Below are positions 1 to 10,278 of a stretch of DNA of 64,000 nt, piece by piece (the stretch's first letter is position 1; every line of letters starts with the position of its first letter). The stretch spans positions 1,860,001 through 1,924,000 of the forward strand of contig NZ_JAAQRC020000001.1 in the NCBI RefSeq assembly GCF_019216885.1, in the 5' to 3' direction. The position numbers and the translations under genes are program-made. The stretch comes from Methylobacterium sp. SyP6R. GTDB taxonomy: Bacteria; Pseudomonadota; Alphaproteobacteria; Rhizobiales; Beijerinckiaceae. The notes under the pieces were generated by a model that was not told the DNA's origin, searched no databases, and was given only the letters and a program-made list of their open reading frames with translations.

Positions 1-533
1 CGATCCGCCTTCTCGCCCGCGGCTTCCCTGGCGACGAACCCCTTCGTCACCGGCACGATCTGAGCAAACACCGCCTCGGCCATCCGCTCCTCCTCCTTGA
101 GAGACAGGCGCAGGGTCTCGATGTCGCGGGCGTGCCCGGCCTCCTCGGCCAGCGTGATCAGCGAGGTATAGGCGGCGATCTCGTAGGTCTCGACCGAGTA
201 GTCGGTATAGAGGTTCTTCAAGACCTCGTCGCCGGTCACGCTGTGGACGAGCGCCGCGACATTGCCCACCGTCTGGGTCACCACGTCCTTGAGGAGCGAG
301 CGGTCCTCGCCGTGGCGGTGCAGCAGGTCGGCGAGGCGGGTGACCTGCTGGTCGGTCTCGCTCCTGTGCAGCCGCAGCGCCTGGGTCAGGTCGGGATAGT
401 GCTCGTAGCGCTCGATCTGGCGCTGGATCATCTGCGCCGCCTGCTTCTCCAGGGCGTGGGTGTTGCGCAGGGCCGTGACGTAGATCGCCTGCACGGTCTC
501 GTCGCTCTTGGCCGCGGTCGCGGTCGTGGTCAT
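1..533 (-). CDS. DUF892 (YciE/YciF-type) ferritin-like protein, partial
   Basis: The reading frame starts at an ATG (531-533, reverse strand) and runs open off the left edge, so only about 177 N-terminal residues are visible. The protein is all-helical and rich in Glu, His and Gln, with pairs such as ALEKQAAQM, YEHYPDL and a late SLKEEERMAEAVF helix. This is the DUF892/YciF pattern of four-helix ferritin-like stress proteins, which put carboxylate and histidine residues on the bundle interior and are induced by osmotic or general stress. The role is inferred from family resemblance only; the metal-binding state is unknown. It diverges from rpsO. Confidence 0.8.
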   Translation of the reverse strand, partial: MTTTATAAKSDETVQAIYVTALRNTHALEKQAAQMIQRQIERYEHYPDLTQALRLHRSETDQQVTRLADLLHRHGEDRSLLKDVVTQTVGNVAALVHSVTGDEVLKNLYTDYSVETYEIAAYTSLITLAEEAGHARDIETLRLSLKEEERMAEAVFAQIVPVTKGFVAREAAGEKAD

Positions 534-851
534 CGCACATCCTCTCGTGGGGTGGAGAATGGCGGGCAAACTACGTGGGGGTATCTCGGGTTCGACCTCG
601 GCCGTTCCCGGATGCAGCCGGCATGGGCGTGACGAAACCGCGCGCGGTCAGAATGGCACGCAGGCCACAGGGGAGTGGCAAGGGGCGACGGATCGTGTAT
701 AGGCTGCGCCACCCTCGCCCGCACACGGCGAGGTTTTTCGCCTTGGCAGACCGCGCTGGACGACATCCCGGCCCGGCCGAGCCCTTGCGGAAGGCGGCCT
801 CCCTCAAGAGCCCGCGCACCTCGTGAACCCGTAGCACTGAAAGGACACGCG
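534..851. other. intergenic region between the DUF892 gene and rpsO
   Basis: This stretch of about 320 bases must hold the divergent promoters of the DUF892 gene and of rpsO. A TATAGG block at 698-703 (preceded by TG) could be a -10 element for the plus strand, but I see no convincing -35. No RNA gene or credible small ORF was recognised. Confidence 0.4.
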
Positions 852-1121
852 ATGTCGATCACGGCGGAGCGCAAGACCGCGCTCATCAAGGAACATGCCC
901 GCGGCGGGACCGACACCGGCTCGCCGGAAGTGCAGGTCGCGATCCTCACCGAGCGGATCCAGAACCTCACCGGGCACTTCAAGACCCACACCAAGGACAA
1001 CCACTCGCGCCGCGGCCTGCTCAAGCTGGTGTCGCAGCGCCGGTCGCTCCTCGACTACCTGAAGCGCAAGGACGAGGCCCGCTACCGCGCCCTCATCGAG
1101 CGCCTCGGCATCCGCCGCTAA
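852..1121 (+). CDS. rpsO: 30S ribosomal protein S15
   Basis: An 89-residue protein with the S15 signature: the N-terminal helix MSITAERK, the central [14 protein letters not shown] segment, [12 protein letters not shown], and the C-terminal [12 protein letters not shown]...IERLGIRR. S15 binds 16S rRNA at the helix 20/21/22 junction and nucleates assembly of the 30S platform. The start at 852 gives the standard family length; an in-frame extension to 675 has no family counterpart. The gene sits directly upstream of pnp, the conserved rpsO-pnp order of bacteria, so co-transcription is likely. Identification is secure. Confidence 0.98.
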   Translation: MSITAERKTALIKEHARGGTDTGSPEVQVAILTERIQNLTGHFKTHTKDNHSRRGLLKLVSQRRSLLDYLKRKDEARYRALIERLGIRR

Positions 1122-1197
1122 GGTGGACCTCACGCGGTTCGGGCACCGGTCCGGGCCGCGTTTTCGCGGGTGAGCCTCGAGGCTCCCCCGTCCCGGG

Positions 1198-1221
1198 TGG
1201 GCCGGAATGGGTCCGGCCGCC
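1198..1221 (+). promoter_or_regulatory. hairpin in the rpsO-pnp leader
   Basis: GGCCGGA (1200-1206) pairs with TCCGGCC (1212-1218) around a short loop, followed by CCCTTAA. It lies in the 230-base gap before pnp. In enterobacteria the pnp leader forms an RNase III-cleaved hairpin that mediates PNPase autoregulation. Here the hairpin could play that part or attenuate rpsO read-through. Only the inverted repeat is seen; the function is inferred. Confidence 0.4.
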
Positions 1222-1351
1222 CTTAATCCGGGACCCGCACTGAAGAATGCGGGCCGCGACCGCCAGGGCAGGATCGCCGGTGGCTCTCAATGAGCCCCTC
1301 GCCGTCTTGCGCTGGCGCCGCCCTCCCGGACCGCAGGAAGGCATGACGAAC

Positions 1352-3520
<2,169 letters not shown>

Positions 3521-3571
3521 TCGCTGAGGCGGTCGGCGGGGGCCGGACGGTTTCCGCCGCCATGCCCTGGA

Positions 3572-3602
3572 AGCGCGGCCCTGCGGGGCCGCGCTTTTTT
3601 GT
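3572..3602 (+). terminator. intrinsic terminator after pnp
   Basis: A ten-base-pair stem (AGCGCGGCCC pairing with GGGCCGCGCT) with a tight TGCG-type loop, followed by a T run (TTTTTT, 3595-3600). It is the clearest rho-independent terminator in the window and closes the rpsO-pnp unit. Confidence 0.9.
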
Positions 3603-3676
3603 GCCCGCTGCGAAAGGCTGCGTCAGGCACGTTGATACTGCGACGTGCCTTGCATCCCGGTCGGCGGGCAACTGAT

Positions 3677-4023
3677 TTGACGACGGATGACGCGTACCAG
3701 CGGCTCGTCGAGCAACTGGACGAGGTGCTCGGCCCCTTCGCTGGCGAGATGAGGATCATCCCCTCGCCCTTCTGGCGTCCCGTATGGGCGACCTGATCGA
3801 AGCCTACGACGAGGAGCATCGCCCGCTTCCGGTGGCCACGGGAGCCGAGGTGCTGCGCGTGATCATGGTGGAGCGCGGGTTGGGGCAATCCGATCTGCCG
3901 GAGGTCGGGGGGCCGTCGGTCGTGTCAGAGATCCCGGCCGGGAAGCGCCAGATCAACCTGCGTCAGGCGCGAGCGCTTGCAGATCGGTTCGGCTTTCCGG
4001 CCGCGCTGTTCCTGGGACTGTGA
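3677..4023 (+). pseudogene. HigA-type antitoxin / XRE-family HTH gene with a one-base frameshift
   Basis: Two overlapping frames together spell one HigA-like protein. Frame two, from a TTG at 3677, gives TTDDAYQRLVEQLDEVLGP...GE. Frame one then continues DEDHPLALLASRMGDLIEAYDEEHRPLP, followed by a helix-turn-helix (TGAEVLRVIM...LGQSDLPEVGGPSVVSEI) and a typical C-terminus (RQARALADRFGFPAALFL). The switch falls at 3746-3750, where GAG-GAT-GAG has apparently become GAGATGAG by loss of one G. The intact ATG frame 3784-4023 (79 residues) still encodes the whole DNA-binding domain and might be translated. No HigB toxin gene is adjacent. Sequencing error is the main alternative. Confidence 0.75.
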
Positions 4024-4117
4024 GCCGCCTGCCGCCATCATTCTTCCCGTCCGCCTCCGCCCCTGCTTAAAGGTCTGCCGCGGGCCGCAGCCGATTCGCC
4101 CGCCGGGGAGGCAGCGC

Positions 4118-4750
4118 ATGAGCGACGATCTCGTCTTCTACACCCACCCGATGTCCCGCGGGCGCATCGTCCGTTGGATGCTGGAGGAGGTCGGGGCGCC
4201 CTACCGGACCGAAATCCTCGGCTACGGGCAGACGATGAAGGATGCCGCCTACCGCACCATCAATCCGCTCGCCAAGGTGCCTGCGCTCGTGCATCGCGGC
4301 GTGACCGTGACCGAGACGGCGGCGATCTGCGCCTACCTGGCCGATGCCTTCCCGCAGGCCGGCCTCGCCCCGGCCATCGATGATCCGGAGCGCGGCGCCT
4401 ATTACCGCTGGCTGTTCTTCGCCGCCGGCCCGGTCGAGGCGGCGGTGACCGACAAGGCGCTCGGCGTCGAGGTGCCGGAGGACAGGCGCCGCATGGTCGG
4501 GTACGGCAGCATGGCGGAGGTGCTCGACGCCCTCGAAGGCGCGGTTTCGGGCAGAGACTACCTCGCCGGCGGGCGCTTCTCGGCCGCCGATCTCTATCTC
4601 GGGTCGCACCTGATGTGGGGGATGCAGTTCGGCGGCATCGAGCGACGCCCTGCCTACGAAGCCTATGTCGCCCGCCTCGCCGGCCGGCCGGCGGCCGTGC
4701 GCGCCCGGGAGATCGACGACCGGCTGATCGCACAAGCGCCGCAGGCCTGA
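4118..4750 (+). CDS. glutathione S-transferase family protein
   Basis: A 210-residue two-domain GST. The N-terminal thioredoxin fold shows the Ser-type active-site region FYTHPMSRGRIVRWML, the cis-proline segment NPLAKVPAL, and the glutathione gamma-Glu-binding VTETAAICAYLAD. The helical C-terminal domain contains FSAADLYLGSHLMWG. GSTs conjugate or transfer glutathione in the cytosol; the substrate here cannot be read from sequence. The start at 4118 follows GGGGAGGCAGCGC, and extension to 3977 would overlap the antitoxin gene. The gene stands alone. Confidence 0.9.
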   Translation: MSDDLVFYTHPMSRGRIVRWMLEEVGAPYRTEILGYGQTMKDAAYRTINPLAKVPALVHRGVTVTETAAICAYLADAFPQAGLAPAIDDPERGAYYRWLFFAAGPVEAAVTDKALGVEVPEDRRRMVGYGSMAEVLDALEGAVSGRDYLAGGRFSAADLYLGSHLMWGMQFGGIERRPAYEAYVARLAGRPAAVRAREIDDRLIAQAPQA

Positions 4751-4883
4751 GAGAAGCGCCGCAGGCTTGAGCGATACGCCGCAAGGGCCGAGCGGAGCTT
4801 TCGCCAGGGAACGTCCGGCCTCCGGCCGCGTTCGCACCGCGACGCAGCGGAATTCTTCCGCGACCGACCCTGACGGAGACCCC

Positions 4884-5126
4884 ATGGCCAACGACCTGAT
4901 GCACGACGTGTTCGGCGGCGAGCGCAACCTGACCACCAAGGAGCGCGCCATCTCGGTCGTGCTCGGCCTCGGGCTGGCCGCGGCGGCGGCGCAGCCCCGG
5001 CCGAACAAGTTCCTGAGCCTCGCGGCCCTGGTCGCCGGCTCGCTCCTGGCGATCCGCGGCGCCACCGGCCATTGCGCCGCCAAGTCGCTGATGAACAGCG
5101 GCTCCCACGAGCCGGCGCGGATTTGA
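4884..5126 (+). CDS. DUF2892 (YgaP-like) small membrane protein
   Basis: An 80-residue protein with two hydrophobic segments (AISVVLGLGLAAAAA, residues about 22-37, and FLSLAALVAGSLLAIRGATG, about 43-63) and the GHCAA motif after the second. This is the pattern of DUF2892 inner-membrane proteins. The function of the family is not established; some members are fused to rhodanese domains. The ATG at 4884 follows GACGGAGACC, giving a GGAG site. A terminator follows immediately at 5133. Confidence 0.75.
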   Translation: MANDLMHDVFGGERNLTTKERAISVVLGLGLAAAAAQPRPNKFLSLAALVAGSLLAIRGATGHCAAKSLMNSGSHEPARI

Positions 5127-5132
5127 TCCCGG

Positions 5133-5160
5133 GGGGCGCCGATTCGGCGCCCCTTTCCTT
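5133..5160 (+). terminator. intrinsic terminator after the DUF2892 gene
   Basis: A nine-base stem GGGGCGCCG / CGGCGCCCC with an ATT loop, followed by TTTCCTTTG. It lies six bases past the TGA of the DUF2892 gene. Confidence 0.8.
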
Positions 5161-5177
5161 TGTGCCTTTGTGCGAAC

Positions 5178-5213
5178 GAAAAAAGGCCCGCACCGGGCTG
5201 CCGGCGCGGGCCT
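5178..5213 (-). terminator. intrinsic terminator for the GlsB/YeaQ-type gene
   Basis: Read on the minus strand, GGCCCGC...GCGGGCC forms a GC-rich stem followed by TTTTTTCG (complement of 5178-5184). It lies about 47 bases downstream of the minus-strand gene that ends at 5260. Confidence 0.75.
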
Positions 5214-5259
5214 TGTCTCGTACAGGATGGCCGGCGGTGTCCCGCCGGCTTCCCGGATA

Positions 5260-5532
5260 TCAGAGGACCGTGGTGCGGCGGCGGCCCTGGATGAAGCCGT
5301 AGATCGCCAGGACGATCACGGCGCCGACGACCGAGGCGATCAGGCCCGCGCCCTCGTTGGGCGGGTACCAGCCGGTGAGCTGACCCAGGAACGTCGCCAC
5401 GAAGGCGCCGACGATGCCCAGCAGCGTGGTCATGATGAAGCCGCTCGGCTCGTTGGCCGAGCCGGGCATGATGAACTTGGCGATGACACCGGCGACGAAG
5501 CCGATGATGATGGTCCACAGGATCGCAAGCAT
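5260..5532 (-). CDS. GlsB/YeaQ/YmgE family stress-response membrane protein
   Basis: A 90-residue protein with three hydrophobic helices: LAILWTIIIGFVAGVIAKFI (residues 2-21), the Gly-rich middle GFIMTTLLGIVGAFVATFLG (31-50), and GLIASVVGAVIVLAIYGFI (63-81). The IMPGSANEPSG loop is typical of the transglycosylase-associated GlsB/YeaQ family. These small inner-membrane proteins are induced by stress, and their molecular activity is unknown. The internal ATG at 5532 is chosen because upstream in-frame sequence has no membrane-protein character. Confidence 0.9.
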   Translation of the reverse strand: MLAILWTIIIGFVAGVIAKFIMPGSANEPSGFIMTTLLGIVGAFVATFLGQLTGWYPPNEGAGLIASVVGAVIVLAIYGFIQGRRRTTVL

Positions 5533-5706
5533 TGGGGTCTGCCCTTCGGCTCCGCTTCGATGCAGGGCAAACGCACGAGGTCCGGCCATGGTTGCGCCGA
5601 ACTTCGCGCTTCGGAACGCTGTGGATGGCGCGAGGCCTTTACGTGGCCCTCGGTTCGGCGGCACAAGGCGCCGGAGCGCCATTCCAGCGCCTCGAGGAGT
5701 GTTTCG

Positions 5707-6066
5707 ATGACCATCACCCGTTTCGACACCGGCCCCCGGATGAGCCAGGCGGTGGTCCATAACGGCACCGCCTACCTCGCCGGCCAGGTCGCGGACAACG
5801 TCTCGAACAACGAGGGCGTCGAGGCGCAGACCAAGGACATCCTGGCCCAGATCGACGCGCTGCTCGCGACCGTCGGCAGCGACAAGACCCGTCTGCTCTC
5901 GGCCACGATCTACCTCGCCGACATGTCGACCTTCGCCGAGATGAACCGTGCCTGGGACGGCTGGGTCGCCGAAGGCCACACCCCGGCCCGCGCCACCGTC
6001 GAGGCGAAGCTCGCCGGCCCGCAATACAAGGTCGAGATCTCGATCATCGCCGCGGTCAAGGCCTGA
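5707..6066 (+). CDS. RidA/YjgF family protein
   Basis: A 119-residue Rid-family protein: VVHNGTAYLAGQVAD near the N-terminus, QTKDILAQIDALLATVGSDKTRLLSATIYLADM in the middle, and the C-terminal PARATVEAKLAGPQYKVEI. The Arg of PARATVEA is the conserved residue that binds the carboxylate of enamine/imine intermediates in active RidA-type deaminases. These enzymes hydrolyse reactive 2-aminoacrylate-type imines. GAGGAG at 5694 provides the ribosome site. The PotF-like gene starts one base after this stop codon, so the two are likely co-transcribed, hinting at amine metabolism. Confidence 0.9.
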   Translation: MTITRFDTGPRMSQAVVHNGTAYLAGQVADNVSNNEGVEAQTKDILAQIDALLATVGSDKTRLLSATIYLADMSTFAEMNRAWDGWVAEGHTPARATVEAKLAGPQYKVEISIIAAVKA

Positions 6067-6067
6067 C

Positions 6068-7192
6068 ATGCGGCTCCTCCGGCGCGGCTTCCTGCGGGCG
6101 ACCACCGCCTGCCTTCTCGCTCTGGCGGCTGGGTTCCCGACGGGGCCAGCAGTCGCGGCCGCGCCGGAGCGGGTCGTCAACATCTACAACTGGTCGGATT
6201 ATATCGACCCCAAGATGCTCGACGCCTTCACGCGCGAGACCGGCATCAAGGTCGTCTACGACACCTACGACACCAACGAGATCCTCGAGACCAAGCTGCT
6301 CGCCGGCCGCTCGGGCTACGACCTCGTGGTGCCGACGGGGCCCTTCCTGCAGCGCCTGATCAAGGCCGGCGCCTTCCAGCCCCTCGACAAGGCCAAGCTG
6401 CCGAACCTCAAGCACGCCTGGCCCGAGGTGACGGCGCGGCTCGCGGCCTACGATCCGGGCAACGCCTACGCCGTCGACTACATGTGGGGCACCACCGGCA
6501 TCGGGGTGAACACCGCGCTCGTGCGCGAGCGCTTGGGGCCCAACCAGCCGCTCAACACCTGGGACATCGTCCTGCGCCCGGAGCTGATCGCCAAGCTCAA
6601 GGATTGCGGCGTCACGATGCTGGATTCTCCCGACGATATCATTCCGAGCGTGCTCCAGGCGCTCGGGCTGAAGCCCGATTCGCGCCGGGTCGACGACCTC
6701 GACAAGGCGGGCGACGCGCTGTTCCGCATCCGCGGCGCGGTGCAGAAGTTCCACTCCTCCGAGTACATCAACCAGCTCGCCAATGGCGACGTCTGCCTCT
6801 CGGTCGGCTATTCGGGCGACATCCTGCAGGCCCGCCGTCGCGCCCGCGAGGCCAAGAACGACGTCGACATCGCCTATTACATCCCGCAGCAGGGCGCCCT
6901 GATGTGGTTCGATGCCTTCGCGATCCCCAAGGACGCGGCCCACGCGGCGGAGGCCCACGCCTTCATCGACTTCATGATGCGGCCCGAGGTGGCGGCGGCC
7001 AACACCAACTTCGTCTCCTACGCGAGCGGCAACCTGGCGGCGAAGACCCTGATCCGCCCCGAGATCCTGTCCGATCCCGGCATCTACCCGGACGAGGCGA
7101 CCTTCCGGCGGCTGTTCACCAACACCGCCTACGACGACCGCACCCAGCGGGTGGTGACGCGGCTCTGGACCCGCGTCCGCACCGGGCGGTGA
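6068..7192 (+). CDS. polyamine ABC transporter substrate-binding protein (PotD/PotF type)
   Basis: A 374-residue periplasmic binding protein with a signal peptide (MRLLRRGFLRATTACLLALAAG). The mature part begins VVNIYNWSDYIDPKMLDAF, the hallmark opening of PotD/PotF proteins. Other family motifs are the YDTYDTNEILETKLLAG, GYDLVVPTGPFL and WGTTGIGVN segments. It should bind putrescine- or spermidine-like polyamines. No permease or ATPase of this transporter lies nearby, so it either serves components encoded elsewhere or works with RidA in amine handling. Confidence 0.9.
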   Translation: MRLLRRGFLRATTACLLALAAGFPTGPAVAAAPERVVNIYNWSDYIDPKMLDAFTRETGIKVVYDTYDTNEILETKLLAGRSGYDLVVPTGPFLQRLIKAGAFQPLDKAKLPNLKHAWPEVTARLAAYDPGNAYAVDYMWGTTGIGVNTALVRERLGPNQPLNTWDIVLRPELIAKLKDCGVTMLDSPDDIIPSVLQALGLKPDSRRVDDLDKAGDALFRIRGAVQKFHSSEYINQLANGDVCLSVGYSGDILQARRRAREAKNDVDIAYYIPQQGALMWFDAFAIPKDAAHAAEAHAFIDFMMRPEVAAANTNFVSYASGNLAAKTLIRPEILSDPGIYPDEATFRRLFTNTAYDDRTQRVVTRLWTRVRTGR

Positions 7193-7297
7193 GGCCCAAG
7201 GTCCGGCCAAGCTCCGGCCAAGTCCCGGGCAAGTTCGAGCCGCGTTTGGACCAAACGGCCGGTACTGCCGGCACGGACGGCATGCTAACCGGGAGGG

Positions 7298-7828
7298 ATG
7301 GGTGATCCGTGCGAACCCGTCCTGATGATGCTCCGCGATGCCGGCGAGGCGGTGCCGCCCCTCGCCGGGCAGCTCGCCGCCAAGGGCTACGGCATCGTCG
7401 ATGCCGTGGGGACGGAACTGGATCCGGTGCCGGCCGCCATCGCCGGAGGGTGGGTGGTCGATCTGGCGCTGGTGAGCCCGGGCCTGTCGGCCTCGCCGGA
7501 GCTGCCGGGCATCGCCGCGCGCCTGCGGGTGGCCTGGCCCCGCCTGCCGCTGGTCTGCTTGCCCGAGGCCGCTGCCGTCCCCGGCCTGCCCTCCCTGTCC
7601 CGGGACATGAGCCTGTCCGAGATTTGCGAGCGCCTGGACGACCTGATGCTGGCGGCCGCGGAGATGCGCGCCGAGGCCGAGAGGCTGCACTGGATGGCCA
7701 CCGGTTTCGCCGCGCGAGTGCGGCAGGCGCGCCTCGGGCTCGGACATGCCGTCGCCGATGCGCAGCGTCTCCTCGCCGAGGTCCGGCGTCTCCCCGGGAA
7801 GGGCGGGCCGGACGACGGCCTGTCGTGA
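7298..7828 (+). CDS. hypothetical protein, possible degenerate receiver-like domain
   Basis: A 176-residue soluble protein without a family I recognise. The first 110 residues alternate strands and helices (VLMMLRDAGEAV, GYGIVDAVG, VDLALVSPGLSAS, PRLPLVCLPEAA) in a way that resembles a response-regulator receiver fold. A clear phosphoacceptor Asp environment is missing. The C-terminal third (ICERLDDLMLAAAEMRAEAERLHWM) is a long helix, possibly a coiled coil. The start is uncertain: GGGAGG lies just upstream of 7298, and an in-frame ATG at 7325 is an alternative. Confidence 0.5.
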   Translation: MGDPCEPVLMMLRDAGEAVPPLAGQLAAKGYGIVDAVGTELDPVPAAIAGGWVVDLALVSPGLSASPELPGIAARLRVAWPRLPLVCLPEAAAVPGLPSLSRDMSLSEICERLDDLMLAAAEMRAEAERLHWMATGFAARVRQARLGLGHAVADAQRLLAEVRRLPGKGGPDDGLS

Positions 7829-7831
7829 GGA

Positions 7832-7857
7832 CGGCCCCCTCTTGGCGAGAGAGGGCC
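7832..7857. terminator. bidirectional terminator-like stem between convergent genes
   Basis: CGGCCCCCTCT pairs with AGAGAGGGCCG around a TGGCG loop. The stem lies in the 37-base gap between two convergent stop codons (7828 and 7866). It lacks a long T run, so termination efficiency is uncertain. Confidence 0.6.
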
Positions 7858-7865
7858 GGGACTCA

Positions 7866-8288
7866 TCAATCCTTGAGGTCGTCCGGCACCTTGCCGCCGT
7901 TCTCCTCCAGCTTCTTGATGACCTGCTTGTGCAGCCACACGTTCATCGTGGCCGAGTCGTCGGTGTCGCCGGTGTAGTTCAGCTCCTTGGCGAGCTCCTT
8001 GCGGGCCGACAGGCTGCTGTCGAGATGGAGCAGCTTCATCAGATCGACGATCGAGGTGCGCCAGTTGAGCGGCTGCCCGGCCTTCGCGGCGAGGTCGTTG
8101 AGCACCGCCTCGACATCGACCTTCCCGTCGACCTTCGGCACGCTGGCGCCCGAAGACGCGTCCGAGCCGCCGCCGAGTGCGCCGCCCGTGGAGGTGTCGG
8201 TCTTCGGCGCGTCCGACGTCTGCGCCTGGGCGTCGCCGCCGCCGAAGGGGTGCAGGATCTTGCTGACGATCGTCCCGAGCAGGCTCAT
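7866..8288 (-). CDS. DUF3597 domain-containing protein
   Basis: A 140-residue protein. It has a short amphipathic N-terminus (MSLLGTIVSKILHPFGG), a Ser/Gly/Thr-rich linker (residues 18-50), and a C-terminal DUF3597 domain (VDVEAVLNDLAAKAGQPLNWRTSIVDLMKLLHLD, then KELAKELNY and NVWLHKQVIKKLEENGG). The fold is a small helical bundle of unknown function, with a LysM-independent peptidoglycan-like hydrophilic surface reported for some members. The ATG at 8288 has GGAGGA eight bases upstream; the in-frame ATG at 8306 does not. Confidence 0.85.
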   Translation of the reverse strand: MSLLGTIVSKILHPFGGGDAQAQTSDAPKTDTSTGGALGGGSDASSGASVPKVDGKVDVEAVLNDLAAKAGQPLNWRTSIVDLMKLLHLDSSLSARKELAKELNYTGDTDDSATMNVWLHKQVIKKLEENGGKVPDDLKD

Positions 8289-8523
8289 CGTGTCATCCTC
8301 CGTCAAGGGCTCATGGTGGCGCCCGCGACCATGCGGCCGTGGGCGGATATAGGGTGCGCTCGCCCTGCGGCACCGTCGTCACGGTAACGAACCGCCCCGC
8401 TTCCCGTTCCTCGCCGCAGGGGAGATGCGCGCTTCCGGCCGCTTCACGGACCCGCCGGATCGGGTAAGGACGTTGCGCCGGCCTCGACACGGGGCCGATG
8501 AGATCGAAGGCCGTGGACGAGGC

Positions 8524-9573
8524 ATGACAGGGGATCCGATCCGCCGGGCGCTCGACGACGTCTGGTACTGCGTCGGCGAGAGCCGCAGCCTGCGGCCCGG
8601 GGGTATGCGGTCTGTGAGCCTCGGCGAGGAGGCCGTGGTGGTCGGGCGCGAGGAATCGGGTGCGCTGTTCGCGCTGCGCGACCGCTGCCCCCATCGCGGC
8701 ATGGCGCTCTCGGCCGGCCGCATCGTCGACGGCAACCTCGTCTGCCCGTTCCACGGCTGGCAGTTCCGGCCCGACGGCGCCTGCGCGGCGATTCCGGCCC
8801 TCGCCCGCCGGGACGACGCCAACTTCGCCTCGGTCCGCCTCGCCCGCTTCGCGATTGCCGAGAAATCCGGCCTGATCTGGATCCATGCGAGCGCGAATCC
8901 CGCGGGTGCGAACCCGGACGCGGCGCCGCCGATCCCGGAGGTCGAGTTCAAGTATTGCGGCCAGCTCGTCGAGATCCTGGAGGTCGAGGCCTCGTTCGAC
9001 CTCGTCGCCCTGAGCTTCGTCGATCCGGCCCACGTCGCCTACGTGCACGATTCCTGGTGGTGGCGCCCGTCGAAGACCATGAAGGAGAAGGTGAAGCACT
9101 TCGCGCCCTCGCCCTTCGGCTTCACCATGACGAGCCACACCGCGAAGACCGCCTCCCTCGCCTACCGCCTGCTCGGCTCGATCCCGGAGGTCGAGATCGA
9201 GTTCCGGCTGCCGGGGGTGCGGCTGGAGCGGATCACCGCCGGCGAGAAGCGCTTGGCCAACTACACCTTCGCCGCGCCGCTGGCGAACGGGCGCACCGCG
9301 CTCATCAATGCGATGTACTGGAACATTCCGGCGCTCAACCTGCTCAAGCCCGTCGCCCGGCCGCTGATGCGCCAGTTCCTCGGCCAGGACCGGGACGTGC
9401 TCCAGATCGCCCAGCGCGGCCTCGACCGGAAGCCCGCCATGGTGCTGATGGGCGAGAGCGACGTGCAGTCGCAATGGTATTTCAGCCTCAAGCGCGAGTT
9501 CCTGCGCGCCCGCGAGGCCGAGGCTGCCTTCGTCAATCCCTTGGAGCCGCGGGAACTGCGCTGGCGCAGCTGA
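8524..9573 (+). CDS. Rieske non-heme iron oxygenase, alpha-subunit type
   Basis: A 349-residue protein with a complete Rieske [2Fe-2S] motif: C55-x-H57 ... C74-x2-H77 (CPHRGMAL, CPFHGWQF). The mononuclear iron site D167-x2-H170-x4-H175 (VDPAHVAYVH) is also present, so it should be a catalytic ring-hydroxylating or O-demethylating oxygenase. Related proteins such as vanillate O-demethylase or pheophorbide/choline-type Rieske enzymes need a separate reductase, and none is encoded next to it. The substrate is unknown. ATG 8524 is chosen as the family-like start just before the DDVWYCVGES segment. Confidence 0.88.
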   Translation: MTGDPIRRALDDVWYCVGESRSLRPGGMRSVSLGEEAVVVGREESGALFALRDRCPHRGMALSAGRIVDGNLVCPFHGWQFRPDGACAAIPALARRDDANFASVRLARFAIAEKSGLIWIHASANPAGANPDAAPPIPEVEFKYCGQLVEILEVEASFDLVALSFVDPAHVAYVHDSWWWRPSKTMKEKVKHFAPSPFGFTMTSHTAKTASLAYRLLGSIPEVEIEFRLPGVRLERITAGEKRLANYTFAAPLANGRTALINAMYWNIPALNLLKPVARPLMRQFLGQDRDVLQIAQRGLDRKPAMVLMGESDVQSQWYFSLKREFLRAREAEAAFVNPLEPRELRWRS

Positions 9574-9700
9574 GTTCGGCCTGGGAATTCCATCCTGGGT
9601 AGAGGCCCTGACGCAGAATTCTTCCGGTTGTGTGTCCGGGCGCTATCGCGACCCGCATCGTTTGGCCTATTCAGGGTCGAGTCGCTGCCCGGAGAATCGG

Positions 9701-10189
9701 ATGTCCGAGGACATCTTCCGCATCATCTACAAGAGTGCCGCCGCGCATCCGGCGGATGTGATGCTGGGTCACGGCCATATCGCGAACCTGCTCGCCACGG
9801 CCCGGCAGCGCAACCGGGCGGCCGATGTCTCGGGCGTCCTGGTCTATACCGGCCTCGGCTTCTTCCAGGTGCTGGAGGGCCCGCGATCCAGCGTCCAGCC
9901 GATCTTCGAATCGATCCTGGCCGATCGGCGCCATCACACCCTGGCGGTGATCGAGATGGATTTCACCGCCGAGCGCCGCTTCGACGGCTGGGCCATGGGG
10001 TTTCTCGGTACCACCCGCGAACTCGACGACCGGCTCAACGGCATCGGGCTCGGCCCGGTCGGGGGGCCCGAGACCCTGGACCGGCTCCTGCGCCGGACCC
10101 TGCTCGTCCTCGTCGACAGCCCGATCAGCATGCCGTGGCTCGGTGCGCGCGAGGATGGTCTCGGGGCCGCCCTCGCGCGGCGGTTCTGA
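9701..10189 (+). CDS. BLUF domain blue-light photoreceptor protein
   Basis: A 162-residue single-domain BLUF protein. The key flavin-site residues are all present: Tyr10 (RIIYKS), Asn38 (RQRNRAADVSG), Gln56 (GFFQVLEG) and Trp97 (FDGWAMGF). These match the Tyr-Gln-Asn-Trp set of AppA and PixD that drives hydrogen-bond rearrangement around FAD on blue-light excitation. There is no GGDEF/EAL or other output domain; the C-terminal 60 residues form only a cap region. It presumably signals by protein-protein contact. GGAGAA at 9691 supports the start. It is a stand-alone gene. Confidence 0.93.
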   Translation: MSEDIFRIIYKSAAAHPADVMLGHGHIANLLATARQRNRAADVSGVLVYTGLGFFQVLEGPRSSVQPIFESILADRRHHTLAVIEMDFTAERRFDGWAMGFLGTTRELDDRLNGIGLGPVGGPETLDRLLRRTLLVLVDSPISMPWLGAREDGLGAALARRF

Positions 10190-10233
10190 CCTGACAGCCT
10201 GTTTGAGGGGATTGCTCTGCTGTAAGCTGAGAG

Positions 10234-10275
10234 TGACACGGCTTCCGGAGGATTCCTTCCGGACGCCGTATCACC
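10234..10275. repeat. palindromic element of the GTGATACGG...CCGTATCAC family
   Basis: Arms GTGA-ACGGC-TCCGGA and TCCGGA-GCCGT-TCAC pair with three interruptions around an 8-base loop. It is related to the palindromes at 41951 and 42500. It sits in the 89-base gap between two convergent genes (BLUF and the C1-pathway protein), where it may also act as a terminator. Confidence 0.65.
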
Positions 10276-10278
10276 AGT

